Shown: positions 52,931-62,121, numbered from the stretch's first letter. The stretch: DNA of 64,000 bases from Chitinophagaceae bacterium (GCA_027489035.1 JAIYAN010000012.1:186001-250000); one strand, 5' to 3'. The notes: generated from the letters alone by a model not told the origin. Translations and numbers: made by a program.

Positions 52931-53953
52931 GTGCAAGAAGCAATTACAAATGTAGAAAACTGGATAAAAGAAAATAATCAAGCCGGAATCAAAATAGATG
53001 CTGTTTTTTTATCTCATCTGGAAAAAGGAATAGAACTTAAAAAATCCAACTGGATTCCGGAGACCATTCAGAATACTTATTTAAAAGAATTTGAGATTCC
53101 ACAGATTGTATTGTTTGATTTACTCACCAATAAATTTCCGCTCGTTACAACCTGCCAGCAAATCGCAGAAAAAGCTTTTTTAAAAGCAGCATCTGGCAAA
53201 AGGGAGATATGTATTTTAGATATAGGAATCGGCAGAGGTTTTCAAATGATGCGTTTGCTCGATACACTTCAAAATATTGACAGCATTGAAAAAGTAAATT
53301 TGATTGGTGTTGAAATTTCAACTGATGCATTTAATTTTACGTTGTCGCAATTAAATGAACGTAAGAATAACTACAAGTTTGAGCTTAATTTTCATTTGAT
53401 AAATTCCCCAGTGGAGTTAATCACTTATGATATCATTAAAGCTCAAATTCCTGCTCATTGTGATTTTTTGATGGTTAATGCATCGCTCACGTTACATCAT
53501 ATACAACATAAAGAAAGTCGACTTAATTTATTCAGCATCATTAAACAGTTGAATCCCCAACTGATGATTTTAATAGAGCCGGATGCAGATACCATGAATG
53601 AAGATTATGGGCAAAGACTTTTAAATGCGGCTAAACATTTCTCGGCATTGTATAATTATGTAAATACCCTTGATGGCATGAATGAAGCAGAAGCCAATCA
53701 TCTAAAATCATTTTTTGCCAACGATTTTTTTGATCCTATTGTATTGCCAGATAGCCATAGATTTGAGCGCCTTCAAACTTCACCACAATGGATTGATTTG
53801 ATGTCATCGGTAGGATTAAAACCAATGCATTTGGATCCCAATGAATACAGCGTTTACATTCCTAATATTGATTGTGCAATAATGAAAGAAGGTTATTTTA
53901 ATCTTTCATATTCTGGAACACCGCTGATATCTGTAATAGCCATTGAAAATTAG
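52931..53953 (+). CDS. Bacterial GRAS-domain protein
   Basis: A 340-residue protein in the GRAS family, a Rossmann methyltransferase-like group best known as plant transcription regulators. The VHIID-like block is ICILDIGIGRGFQMM (93-107), after a leucine-rich CQQIAEKAFLKAASGK. A second match is LNPQLMILIEPDADT with LLNAAKHFSALYNY. PFYRE-like and SAW-like ends follow (DSHRFERLQTSPQWIDLM). The start is GTG 52931. A small-molecule methyltransferase role is plausible but unproven. Confidence 0.8.
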   Translation: MQEAITNVENWIKENNQAGIKIDAVFLSHLEKGIELKKSNWIPETIQNTYLKEFEIPQIVLFDLLTNKFPLVTTCQQIAEKAFLKAASGKREICILDIGIGRGFQMMRLLDTLQNIDSIEKVNLIGVEISTDAFNFTLSQLNERKNNYKFELNFHLINSPVELITYDIIKAQIPAHCDFLMVNASLTLHHIQHKESRLNLFSIIKQLNPQLMILIEPDADTMNEDYGQRLLNAAKHFSALYNYVNTLDGMNEAEANHLKSFFANDFFDPIVLPDSHRFERLQTSPQWIDLMSSVGLKPMHLDPNEYSVYIPNIDCAIMKEGYFNLSYSGTPLISVIAIEN

Positions 53954-54040
53954 TAGAATATTTTTTAATTACCTCACTCATCTTCTATCAATACATTTAA
54001 AAAATAATACTGAAGGCGCATCTCTAATTTTAAATTAGTT

Positions 54041-54048
54041 TATTTTTG
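54041..54048 (+). promoter_or_regulatory. -7 box candidate for the beta-propeller lipoprotein
   Basis: TATTTTTG matches TAnnTTTG 24 bases before the ATG at 54073; no TTTG element precedes it at 19 bases. Confidence 0.35.
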
Positions 54049-54072
54049 ACGAATAACATTTACTTAAAAAAT

Positions 54073-55173
54073 ATGAAAAGAGTTTTATTAATTTCCATTT
54101 GTTTTTCACTTCTAATCACCACATTTATTTCTTGCAGAAAAGATGAATGTGATGATGATTCAAATGAAGATAAATTTCTGTATGTATTAACAAATAATGT
54201 GGATTCCAATGCAGTGTTGACGTATAGAAGAAGTAATACAGATGGCTCTTTGACGTATCTCTCCAAGACATATACAGGTGGGAAAGGAACTGGTTTGCCA
54301 TTGATGAGTCAAGGGCCAATTTCCATAAGTAATAATAAAAAGTGGGTTCTTGCAGTTAATGCGGGAAACAACACCATAAGTGCTTTTAAGATCACTGATA
54401 AAGGGTTAAAACTTACATCTACCATTTCCTCAAATGGCAATAAGCCCGTAAGCGTAACTTGTTTCAATAATCTTGTTTATGTTGTAAATGCCAATGATAA
54501 TGGAAACGTTTCGGGCTATAATTTATCTGATAACGGAATCCTCGCAGAAATTCAAAATGCCGTTGCAACATTGGATACAACCGCCACTAATCCTGCTCAG
54601 ATTTCATTTTTACCAGATGGTAAAATGTTGGCTATAACACTTAAAACAACCAATAAAATCATCGCCTATAATTTGAATGACAACGGAACGCTCGGTGAAA
54701 AGTTTTCTTTAGCAAGTAACTCGCCAAGACCTTATGGTTTTGCTATTGGTCAACAAGGAAATATCTATGTAAGTGAAGCAGTACAAAGTGCAATGAGTGT
54801 ATATAATATTACACCGACAGGTATTACTGCTGTTGCAGGTCCCTTGCTTACCAATCAGACTTCTGCTTGTTGGGCTGCCACTACACCCAATGGTAAGTAT
54901 ATCTATATCGTAAATGCCAACAGCAATAGCATAACAGGCTACACCATTAATTCATTAACTTCTTATACAATAATGCAACCTAATGGCATTACCGCTATGA
55001 CTGGAATAAAACCACTTGACATCGCCATATCAGAATATTCTATGTTTGCCTATGTACTCAATTATGATGATCAAAGTATCCGTGTATTTAATGTTACACC
55101 TACAGGCGGATTAGAAAAAACAGAAGATAAATTCAATCTTCCTGCAGGATCTGTAGGTATTGCAGTAAAATAG
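54073..55173 (+). CDS. Beta-propeller lipoprotein (lactonase/YncE-like fold)
   Basis: A 366-residue lipoprotein (MKRVLLISICFSLLI, lipobox FISC). The body is built of about seven repeats with recurring YVVNANDNGNVSGYNLSDNG and AYNLNDNGTLGE-like units, as in seven-bladed lactonase/YncE propellers. The start follows the signal; a TTG further upstream is not needed. No catalytic residues can be assigned. Confidence 0.84.
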   Translation: MKRVLLISICFSLLITTFISCRKDECDDDSNEDKFLYVLTNNVDSNAVLTYRRSNTDGSLTYLSKTYTGGKGTGLPLMSQGPISISNNKKWVLAVNAGNNTISAFKITDKGLKLTSTISSNGNKPVSVTCFNNLVYVVNANDNGNVSGYNLSDNGILAEIQNAVATLDTTATNPAQISFLPDGKMLAITLKTTNKIIAYNLNDNGTLGEKFSLASNSPRPYGFAIGQQGNIYVSEAVQSAMSVYNITPTGITAVAGPLLTNQTSACWAATTPNGKYIYIVNANSNSITGYTINSLTSYTIMQPNGITAMTGIKPLDIAISEYSMFAYVLNYDDQSIRVFNVTPTGGLEKTEDKFNLPAGSVGIAVK

Positions 55174-55223
55174 TTGGATGAATTTTATTTTGAGATAATT
55201 GGATAAATAGATTTTCTTCTTTT

Positions 55224-55754
55224 ATGATTTATCAAATCTACATCAGTATTAAAAAATTAAAAACCATTTTTTTAATTTTCTTTTTCAGTTGTATTTATTC
55301 CAACATAAATGCGCAGGAAATTTTTGCGGATAAATGTGTAGGAAAATGGGAAGGAATCATGCATATTTATGCAATAGGTCAACTAAGAGATAGCGTGTCT
55401 GTTCAATTACTTGTACAAAAATCAACGATACCCAATACTTGGATTTGGAAAACAAGTTACCTTTCTAAAACCAACCCTATGGAAAAAGATTACAAATTGG
55501 TTTTAAAAGATACGGCCACTCAAACCTATATCACTGATGAAGGAGACGGCATTGAGTTGAGGGATTACTGTTTTAACAACAAGCTATATTCTGTGTTTGA
55601 AACGCATGAGGTGTTGTTAACGTCAAGCTACGAACTACAGGGCGATCAATTGATTTTTGAAGTGACTTCTGGAAAGAAAATTGATGAGAATAAAGAGGTG
55701 AATAATTATAGTGTGATTAATGTACAAAGGGTTGTTTTCAAAAAAGTGAAATAG
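55224..55754 (+). CDS. Hypothetical secreted protein
   Basis: A 176-residue protein with an N-terminal hydrophobic signal (about 12-30, ending INAQEIF) and a beta-rich body (CVGKWEGIMHIYAIG, VSVQLLVQKS). The lipocalin-like GKWEG start suggests a calycin-type fold, but this is weak. No family assigned. Confidence 0.72.
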   Translation: MIYQIYISIKKLKTIFLIFFFSCIYSNINAQEIFADKCVGKWEGIMHIYAIGQLRDSVSVQLLVQKSTIPNTWIWKTSYLSKTNPMEKDYKLVLKDTATQTYITDEGDGIELRDYCFNNKLYSVFETHEVLLTSSYELQGDQLIFEVTSGKKIDENKEVNNYSVINVQRVVFKKVK

Positions 55755-55806
55755 GATTATTAAGCAATGAAAAATGGCAATTAGGGATTTTAAGATTAAA
55801 CCTAAT

Positions 55807-56715
55807 CTATCCAAATAATTTAATGCATGCTGCAATGGTGAACAAATTAATCAACATTGCAATTACAGCGCTAGTTAAAAGCAACGGAAATCCATACAAT
55901 GTAATGGTGTCATGCGATCCGATGATAAGTTGACTTCCCCATCCAATTAATGCGCCCCCAATTAAACAATTAAAAACTGTTTTTAATTTCAATGGAATCG
56001 GTTTATACGATTTGGTTAAAAAACTTGTTAAGATTACAGCAATGAAAAAAATCAAAAATAGAATCAGATTTTCTGTTTTATTGTTGAAATTATTTTGCGA
56101 AATATCACTAATCATATTTGTGTAAGACCAAGGTTTTTTTAATAGCAATAATGATACAAAGCAAATGGAAATAATGGTAGTAGGAGCGCCAATAATTTTT
56201 TGTTGAAATTTTAAATTTTTATTCCGTGGCGTAAAATAAATAAACAGAAAAATTATGGCTACAACAGAAATAATAAAAAATAAAATTGGATAAAGTGTAA
56301 TTGGTGAAACATCATTGATTTGTTGAGGGCCATCAATGGGTAAATGATAAAAAATAAAAACAGAAATCAACATGCCAATAGGCATAAACAAATAATTCAA
56401 ATTCCCAACGCCAATTTTTGAAATTGTTCCAACTGCGCAGGCTCTATTGATATAAGCGCCAAGACCTAACAATATACCGCCAACAAAAGTCATCCATGAA
56501 AGCGCAAATGATTTTATAATAACATTAAAACCAATGGTTAATTGCAAGGAAGTAATAAGCAGTATAACCCAAAACCAGGAATTAATTATTTCCAAAAACT
56601 TTGAAGGATTTTTATGTTTAATCAATTGCTCCGTAGAAGCAACCATACAAGTGTTTCCAAGTTTTATGTAAACACCCATTATTCCAACCAATAAAGCAGC
56701 AAGTAAAACAAACAT
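55807..56715 (-). CDS. YeeE/YedE (sulfur transport) family membrane protein
   Basis: A 302-residue polytopic protein with two homologous halves. Conserved Gly-rich motifs with Cys: KLGNTCMVAS (near 17-26) and GGILLGLGAYINRACAVG (79-96), with a less conserved second half GGALIGWGSQLIIG. YeeE/YedE proteins move thiosulfate or related sulfur species. No sulfurtransferase gene is adjacent. Confidence 0.82.
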   Translation of the reverse strand: MFVLLAALLVGIMGVYIKLGNTCMVASTEQLIKHKNPSKFLEIINSWFWVILLITSLQLTIGFNVIIKSFALSWMTFVGGILLGLGAYINRACAVGTISKIGVGNLNYLFMPIGMLISVFIFYHLPIDGPQQINDVSPITLYPILFFIISVVAIIFLFIYFTPRNKNLKFQQKIIGAPTTIISICFVSLLLLKKPWSYTNMISDISQNNFNNKTENLILFLIFFIAVILTSFLTKSYKPIPLKLKTVFNCLIGGALIGWGSQLIIGSHDTITLYGFPLLLTSAVIAMLINLFTIAACIKLFG

Positions 56716-56859
56716 TAATTTTAGTTTAAAACGATCTATTTTAAAAGATTAAAAATCAACTTAAAAAAACATTCAAATTGTTAAATTAAAACTTTAAAAC
56801 CATAATTGTAATTATCATTTTGATATCTGTTTACACGTATATAATTCAATTGTATAATT

Positions 56860-57285
56860 TTATTTCCCTGAAAAATTTACCATCCACTCAATTCCGTATT
56901 TATCTCTTAGCATGCCAAAATAAGTACCCGAGTGAGTTTCACTAAATGGTACTTCTGCATTCCCGCCAACAGCAAGCGCATTAAATAATTTTTCAGCTTC
57001 TTCTTTGCTGTCCGCATTGATGGAAATTTTACTTCTGTTTTCAAGCTCATTCACTTTGCCAAACATTTCCGGCACATCACTACCCATTAAAACACTGCTA
57101 GCACCAATGGGCAAAGCAATATGCATGATGTTGTTGGCCTCTTTTTCTGAAAAAAAAATTTCAGCATTGGGAAGGTCTTTAAATCTAGTGATGTTGGTGA
57201 ATTCGCCTCCAAAAATAGATTTGTAAAAGGTAAACGCTTCTTCAGTATTTCCATTGAAGTGTATGAAAGGATTGATTGATGCCAT
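56860..57285 (-). CDS. VOC-family PhnB-like protein
   Basis: A 141-residue glyoxalase-fold protein: INPFIHFNGNTEEAFTFYKSIFGG, MGSDVPEM, and the C-terminal FGMLRDKYGIEWMVNF. This is the PhnB-like family, often annotated as 3-demethylubiquinone methyltransferase-like. Function unknown. Confidence 0.88.
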   Translation of the reverse strand: MASINPFIHFNGNTEEAFTFYKSIFGGEFTNITRFKDLPNAEIFFSEKEANNIMHIALPIGASSVLMGSDVPEMFGKVNELENRSKISINADSKEEAEKLFNALAVGGNAEVPFSETHSGTYFGMLRDKYGIEWMVNFSGK

Positions 57286-57356
57286 AGTATATGATTGATT
57301 TTATTAGAAGGTTAATTTATCAATAAATAAATAGTATAGTTGTTGGATGACTTTAA

Positions 57357-57767
57357 TTAACAAGTTTCGACATGCTTTTTAAAATTATCTAAAATCATCT
57401 GCCATCCAGCTTGTTGTAACTCAATTGGATTTTCTGTTTCAGGCTCAAATGTTTCGGTTAATAAAACACCATGCTCAATTTCTTCAAAAGTTATTGTCCA
57501 TTTTCTGCCATCACCTATAACGATGTCAATGCTTTTTTCAACAATAATTTCTTTAAATGTGCCCCAAAAATCAAACTGCATTGAATTGTCTTTAGCAGCC
57601 ATGGTATAATGAAATTCGCCACCGATTGTTAGATTTATTTGTGCATCTGGACAATGCCAATCATCGCTCGCGAAATTCCATTTTGTAACATGTTCAGCTT
57701 TTGTCCAACAATCCCACACTTTATGGATTGGCGCTTTGATGGTTGAAGAAATGGTAATGGGGTTCAT
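57357..57767 (-). CDS. SRPBCC/AHSA1-like protein
   Basis: A 136-residue START-like domain. ISSTIKAPIHKVWDCWTKAEHVTKWNF and GGEFHYTM match the AHSA1 (polyketide cyclase-like) group, and the C-terminal GWQMILDNFKKHVET is typical. I choose ATG 57767; the frame is open to 57824 but that part is not family-like. Ligand unknown. Confidence 0.87.
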   Translation of the reverse strand: MNPITISSTIKAPIHKVWDCWTKAEHVTKWNFASDDWHCPDAQINLTIGGEFHYTMAAKDNSMQFDFWGTFKEIIVEKSIDIVIGDGRKWTITFEEIEHGVLLTETFEPETENPIELQQAGWQMILDNFKKHVETC

Positions 57768-57808
57768 TTTTTTTGCAGTAAATTTAGTGTTTAATTTTTT
57801 ATCGTGAA

Positions 57809-57870
57809 AAACATCAAACGCCAAACATCAAACGCCAAACACCAAACACCAAACACCAAACACCAAACAT
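57809..57870. repeat. CCAAACACCAAACG interspersed repeat
   Basis: Nine to ten tandem units of ACCAAAC/GCCAAAC with small variations, sharing sequence with 7830-8110 and 34034-34118. It sits between divergent genes. Confidence 0.8.
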
Positions 57871-57875
57871 TTTTT

Positions 57876-57918
57876 CCTCTCCTCCAAAAGATTGAGGTGT
57901 GCCCTTTTAATTTTATAT
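57876..57918 (+). promoter_or_regulatory. Shared leader element upstream of the 57948 gene
   Basis: CCTCCAAAAGATTGAGG can fold as a 4-bp hairpin and is followed by TGCCCTTTTAATTTTA. The 62067-62109 stretch has the same order: CCCCTCAAATAGTTGGAGG then TCCCTTTTAGTTTTA. Each lies 12-50 bases before a gene. Significance unknown. Confidence 0.4.
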
Positions 57919-57947
57919 AACCAAAACCAAATAAAACCTAAAACCCA

Positions 57948-58448
57948 ATGAGTATCAACATTACCAGAGAAGAAATTCTACAAACCAAATTGAATATCTA
58001 TAATTCATATAAACTTAAAAACGCTGCTGTATTAGTGCAAAAATTTGAGGAAGCAGCAGGGTATAGAGAAGAAGAGAGAACTAATATGGAAAAGCTTCTA
58101 GAATTAAAAAATGAAATCATACAGCAGTTGAAAAATTTCAAACCATCTTCAGAAAATATAGATGATTATGTTTTTCTACAAGGATTACTTTTAGAGTTTC
58201 ATTCTATATCGTTTTACGACGAATGCTTTGGAGTAAAAAATATGGAAATAATAGAATCTCATATAAAGCAATATTGGAACCTTCGTGATCAAATGCAACT
58301 GGATCTGAAGGATTTTTTAAATGAATCTTATGTTTATTTGAGAGAACAAATGCATCAATTTGTAAGAGAGGGAGACAAAGAAAAAGGCAAAATGATTTTA
58401 AATAAATTAACAGCCATTAGCGACCTCATTGCAAAACATAGAAGATAG
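57948..58448 (+). CDS. Hypothetical helical protein
   Basis: A 166-residue soluble protein that is nearly all helix-forming and rich in Glu, Lys and Leu (YREEERTNMEKLLELKNEIIQQL), with a likely coiled-coil stretch. No signal peptide or motif. It starts a run of same-strand genes. Unrecognised. Confidence 0.75.
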   Translation: MSINITREEILQTKLNIYNSYKLKNAAVLVQKFEEAAGYREEERTNMEKLLELKNEIIQQLKNFKPSSENIDDYVFLQGLLLEFHSISFYDECFGVKNMEIIESHIKQYWNLRDQMQLDLKDFLNESYVYLREQMHQFVREGDKEKGKMILNKLTAISDLIAKHRR

Positions 58449-58470
58449 ATTTAACCACAAAATATAAATT

Positions 58471-58911
58471 ATGAAAAAAATCGTTTACGTTGACATGGAT
58501 AATGTTCTTGTTGATTTCAAATCTGGAATAGATAAATTATCGCCGACTGAATTAGCTGAATTCGATGGCCGATTTGATGAGGTGCCTAATATATTTTCAA
58601 AAATGAAGCCCATGCATAATGCGATAGAATCTTACATCAAACTATGTTCTAAATTTGACACCTATATTCTTTCCACCTCACCTTGGGAAAACCCTACAGC
58701 ATTGAATGATAAACTCGATTGGGTGAAAAAGTATTTGGGACAATATGCCTACAAAAGATTGATTCTCTCGCATAATAAACACCTCAATCATGGCGATTAT
58801 TTGATTGATGACAGAGAAAAAAACGGCGCAGATAAATTTACTGGTGAGCTAATTTTATTTGGTGGAGAAAAGTTTCCCCATTGGGATGCGGTTATTGAAT
58901 ATTTGTTTTAA
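58471..58911 (+). CDS. 5'(3')-deoxyribonucleotidase-type HAD phosphatase
   Basis: A 146-residue HAD protein. Motif I is VDMDNVLVDF (7-16) with the nucleophile and acid Asps, then an STSPW motif II Ser/Thr, and LIDDREKNGA as motif IV. This fits the NT5C-like deoxyribonucleotidases that remove phosphate from dNMPs. It is 22 bp after the preceding gene. Confidence 0.87.
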   Translation: MKKIVYVDMDNVLVDFKSGIDKLSPTELAEFDGRFDEVPNIFSKMKPMHNAIESYIKLCSKFDTYILSTSPWENPTALNDKLDWVKKYLGQYAYKRLILSHNKHLNHGDYLIDDREKNGADKFTGELILFGGEKFPHWDAVIEYLF

Positions 58912-58946
58912 AATCCAATGAATTTAATTTTCAAACAATTTTTATT

Positions 58947-59591
58947 TTGGATAACAAATACATTTTAATAAAAGAAATAGCTGAGGATTTCGTTTTTCAA
59001 ACATACAATAATGAAATCCCTGATGGTTATTGTTTTTCATTATGTTATCCACTATCAATATTGTTTTCATTAATGGAAATCGAACATGAAATAACAATTG
59101 GAAAGTCACGAAAAAACAATATTGAAGTATCTCATTTCTGGATAACTTTTGATAATGATGGAATTATTTTAGATCCTGCAATTAAGCAATTTAATCAAAA
59201 TGAATCAAGTGTTTATTTAGGAGATATTCAAAAAAATGAAACAACCAATAGGTATATAAAAATTGAAAATAAGGGGGATGAAATTTTTCCAAACATTTAT
59301 GAATTGTGGGCTAATCTTCTTTATCAGCATAAACACAGAATACCTTTGCCCATTGAGCTTGAAAAAAAGCTAATTACTTTAAACGTTGCAGCTTCACAAG
59401 TTTTGTTTTATTACATTAATAAACTTGGACTTGAAGAGATGCTTTTAAAATCCAAATATGGGTTGTCTTATTTTAAGCCTATAAGCTTTGTTTGTAATCA
59501 GCATAATTTAGTAGACGAAATCCTGATATGCTTAAATCAACCATCTTTAAAATACAAGGATGAAATTATTGAACTCGGCATAATTCCATAA
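58947..59591 (+). CDS. Hypothetical protein with a Cys-His-Asp pattern
   Basis: A 214-residue protein that starts at TTG 58947. The order of C29 or C33 (GYCFSLCYPLS), H63 (VSHFWITF) and D76 (GIILDPAIKQF) recalls the catalytic triad of papain-fold or transglutaminase-like enzymes, but there is no wider family match I can name. It ends one base before the Sir2 ATG, so the two are cotranscribed and probably work together. Confidence 0.65.
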   Translation: MDNKYILIKEIAEDFVFQTYNNEIPDGYCFSLCYPLSILFSLMEIEHEITIGKSRKNNIEVSHFWITFDNDGIILDPAIKQFNQNESSVYLGDIQKNETTNRYIKIENKGDEIFPNIYELWANLLYQHKHRIPLPIELEKKLITLNVAASQVLFYYINKLGLEEMLLKSKYGLSYFKPISFVCNQHNLVDEILICLNQPSLKYKDEIIELGIIP

Positions 59592-59592
59592 T

Positions 59593-60390
59593 ATGAAGTA
59601 TCAGATAAATGCAATCAATTTGATTAAAGAAGCAGATGCGGTTGCCATTTTTGCTGGTGCAGGAATGAGCGTTGATTCTGGACTTAATCCATTTAGAGGA
59701 GATGATGGCTTATGGACTAAGTCAATGATCTTAGAAGGGAAAGCCTATAACTATTTGGATTTGATGTCGCATCATGCTTTTATTGATACCCCTAAAATAG
59801 CATGGGAATTCATGTTGAATTTGAGAGAAAAATATCATCAAACAAGTCCACATGAGGGGTATTACAAACTATTGGAACTATTAAAAGACAAAGAACATTT
59901 TATAGTTACTTCAAACATAGATGAACATTTTATAAAGACTGGTTTTGATGAAAACCGAATTTTTGAATGCCATGGCTCCATTAATTACATGCAATGCTTA
60001 GATATTCTTGAACGTGAAGTTTGGTTAACTCCAGACATTCACCCAATGAAACTAATACCTAATAATCTTCCAATATGCCCAAATTGCGGGAGTGTGTGCA
60101 GGCCCAATGTATTGTTATTTGGTGATTGGTTCTGGATACCGATTCGTTCCACACATCAACAAATTCGATATAACAATTGGTGTAAAGAAATTAAAGAAAA
60201 GCATAAAAGCATAATTGCGATTGAAATAGGTGCAGGTAAAACAATACGTACCATTAGAAATACTGCCGAAACTTTCGCGTCAACCAATTATCCATTAATC
60301 AGGGTAAATCCATTTGATTTTGACATAAAAAAGCCGAACCATATTTCAATTCAAATGAATGCAAAGGAGTTTTTTATGTCATTAAAGTAG
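59593..60390 (+). CDS. Sir2-family NAD-dependent enzyme
   Basis: A 265-residue Sir2 protein. NAD-binding GAGMSVDSGLNPFRG (22-36), TSNIDEHF (106-113) instead of the usual TQNID, and catalytic HGS (H127). The zinc ribbon keeps CPNC at 162-165 but its first pair is degraded (C135 alone, C169 nearby). Sir2 proteins deacylate proteins or hydrolyse NAD in some defence systems. The partner gene overlaps the translation-coupled start. Confidence 0.87.
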   Translation: MKYQINAINLIKEADAVAIFAGAGMSVDSGLNPFRGDDGLWTKSMILEGKAYNYLDLMSHHAFIDTPKIAWEFMLNLREKYHQTSPHEGYYKLLELLKDKEHFIVTSNIDEHFIKTGFDENRIFECHGSINYMQCLDILEREVWLTPDIHPMKLIPNNLPICPNCGSVCRPNVLLFGDWFWIPIRSTHQQIRYNNWCKEIKEKHKSIIAIEIGAGKTIRTIRNTAETFASTNYPLIRVNPFDFDIKKPNHISIQMNAKEFFMSLK

Positions 60391-60461
60391 ATTATGTAAT
60401 GAGTTGAGTTATGGTATTTGCTTTACTATGCAAATGAGTGTCCTACATTTTTATTTATAGA

Positions 60462-60804
60462 CCACGGTTTCAACCATGGGCTATTGTAGCCCATCTTCCA
60501 CCCACCGTTGAAACGGTGGGTTATGAAAAATTTTCAAAAAGAACGGCATTTAGAAAAGTGGATTATTGACCCAATTATTATTATGTTAATGAGCGTCCTA
60601 CATTTTTATTATTAACCCACGGTTTCAACCGTGGGTTAATGTGGTAAATTCCCCAAATGCCTATCATCCACCCACCGTTGAAACGGTGGGCTAAGAAAAA
60701 TTTTCAAAAAGAACAGCATTTAGAAATGTGCCTTTATTTCCTCATTATAATTATGCAAATGAGTGACCTATATTTTTATTTATAGACCACGGTTTCAACC
60801 GTGG
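60462..60804. repeat. REP/BIME-like palindrome array, left block
   Basis: Palindrome A (CCACGGTTTCAACCGTGG) occurs at 60462, 60616 and 60787. Palindrome B (CCACCGTTGAAACGGTGG) occurs at 60502 and 60672. A and B pair head to tail in units of about 154-171 bp separated by a conserved filler (AAAATTTTCAAAAAGAA, CATTTAGAAATGTGCC, ATGAGTGTCCTACATTTT). The third A copy has no B and abuts the transposase leader. The 600-bp gap before the transposase holds nothing else. Confidence 0.9.
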
Positions 60805-60990
60805 GATAATATGGTAAATTCCCCAAAAATATTCATCTTCCCCATTTATAATGGCCATAAATATTTTATTTCAAAAAACAAATGCTGTTTTAATCGTGTG
60901 AAAACAACATTATAATTTAGTTAAAAAACATCCTAAACATGCTATTAGCAACATGGAAATACTTTGTCCCCAAACTAATTTTACAATATT

Positions 60991-61392
60991 ATGCCACATT
61001 CATATTATAGCGTTTGGATTCATGCTGTTTTCGCAACAAAAGATCGTAAACCTCTAATTAAACCAGAAATTGAAAATCATTTATACGGCTGTCTTTATCG
61101 AGAATTTAGCACAATGGATTGCAGCTTAAAAATTGTCAATGGTCTTTCCGATCATGTACATTGTTTATTTACATTATCACCACAAAAATCGTTATCAGAG
61201 GTGATAAAACATATAAAAGGACTTTCTTCACATTTCATCAATCAACAATTTGCAACAAATGAAAAATTTACTTGGCAAAAAGGTTATGCAGCATTTTCAG
61301 TAAGCGATTCCAGGATTGAAGTTGTTTGCAAATATATCAGAGAGCAAAAATTGAAATCAAAAAGCTTAGAAGAAGAGGGATTTAAATTGTGA
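60991..61392 (+). CDS. IS200/IS605-type (Y1, REP-associated) transposase
   Basis: A 133-residue single-domain HUH transposase. The HUH motif is DHVHCLF (H55, H57), and the catalytic Tyr is Y115 in CKYIREQK. There is no TnpB. It lies inside the palindrome array. Single-domain Y1 enzymes of this kind (RAYT-like) cut single-stranded DNA at REP hairpins. It appears intact. Confidence 0.9.
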   Translation: MPHSYYSVWIHAVFATKDRKPLIKPEIENHLYGCLYREFSTMDCSLKIVNGLSDHVHCLFTLSPQKSLSEVIKHIKGLSSHFINQQFATNEKFTWQKGYAAFSVSDSRIEVVCKYIREQKLKSKSLEEEGFKL

Positions 61393-61495
61393 CTATCTTC
61401 TATGAAAAATTCTGTATGAGAACGGCATTTAGAAATGTGCCTTATTGTCCCCATTATTATTATGCAAATGAGTGTCCTACATTTTTATTTATAGA

Positions 61496-62008
61496 CCACG
61501 GTTTCAACCGTGGGCTAATGTAGACCATCTTCCACCCACCGTTGAAACGGTTGGCTATGAAAAATTTTCAAAAAGAACAGCATTTAGAAATGTGCCTTAT
61601 TTCCCCATTATTATTATACTAATGATTGTCCTATATTTTTAATTATAGACCACGGTTTCAATCGTGGGATAATGTATTAAATTCCCCCAAATGCCCATCT
61701 TCCACCCACCGTTGAAACGGTTGGTTATGAAAAATTTTGTAAACGAAAGGCATTTAGAAATGTGCCTTATTTCCCCATTATAACTATGCTAATGAGTGTC
61801 CTATATTTTCATTATTAGCCCACGGTTTCAACCGTGGGATAATGTATTAAATTTCCTAAAATGCCCATCTTCCACCCACCGTTGAAACGGTGGGCTATGA
61901 AAATTTTGTAAAAGAACGGAATTTAGAAATGTGCCTTATTTTCCCCATTATAACTATGCAAATTAGTGTTCTACATTTTTATTTATAGACCACGGTTTCA
62001 ACCGTGGG
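61496..62008. repeat. REP/BIME-like palindrome array, right block
   Basis: Palindrome A occurs at 61496, 61650, 61819 and 61990, and palindrome B at 61535, 61705 and 61875. Spacing of A copies is 154, 169 and 171 bp. The B copies at 61535 and 61705 have one changed stem base (GGTTGG). The last A is not followed by B but by the CCCCCTTGGGGG-type spacer. The gap from 61393 to 62121 is wholly repeat. Confidence 0.9.
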
Positions 62009-62036
62009 CTAATGAATTAAATTCCCCAAAAAATAT

Positions 62037-62109
62037 CATTCTTCCCCCTTGGGGGACTGAAGGGGCTCTCACCCCTCAAATAGTTGGAGGTCATCCCTTT
62101 TAGTTTTAC
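62037..62109. repeat. CCCCCTTGGGGG palindromic spacer and leader element
   Basis: TTCCCCCTTGGGGGACTGAAGGGGC (62042-62066) resembles the right end of 23439-23585. The adjoining ACCCCTCAAATAGTTGGAGGT and TCCCTTTTAGTTTTA (62070-62109) match the leader element at 57876-57918. Confidence 0.55.
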
Positions 62110-62121
62110 TAAAAAAACAAC

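Noticed and set aside
60462-62008. CRISPR array
   Set aside because: The repeats are short inverted palindromes in pairs and the 100-plus-base spacers are themselves conserved, with no cas genes. A REP/BIME-type array fits better.
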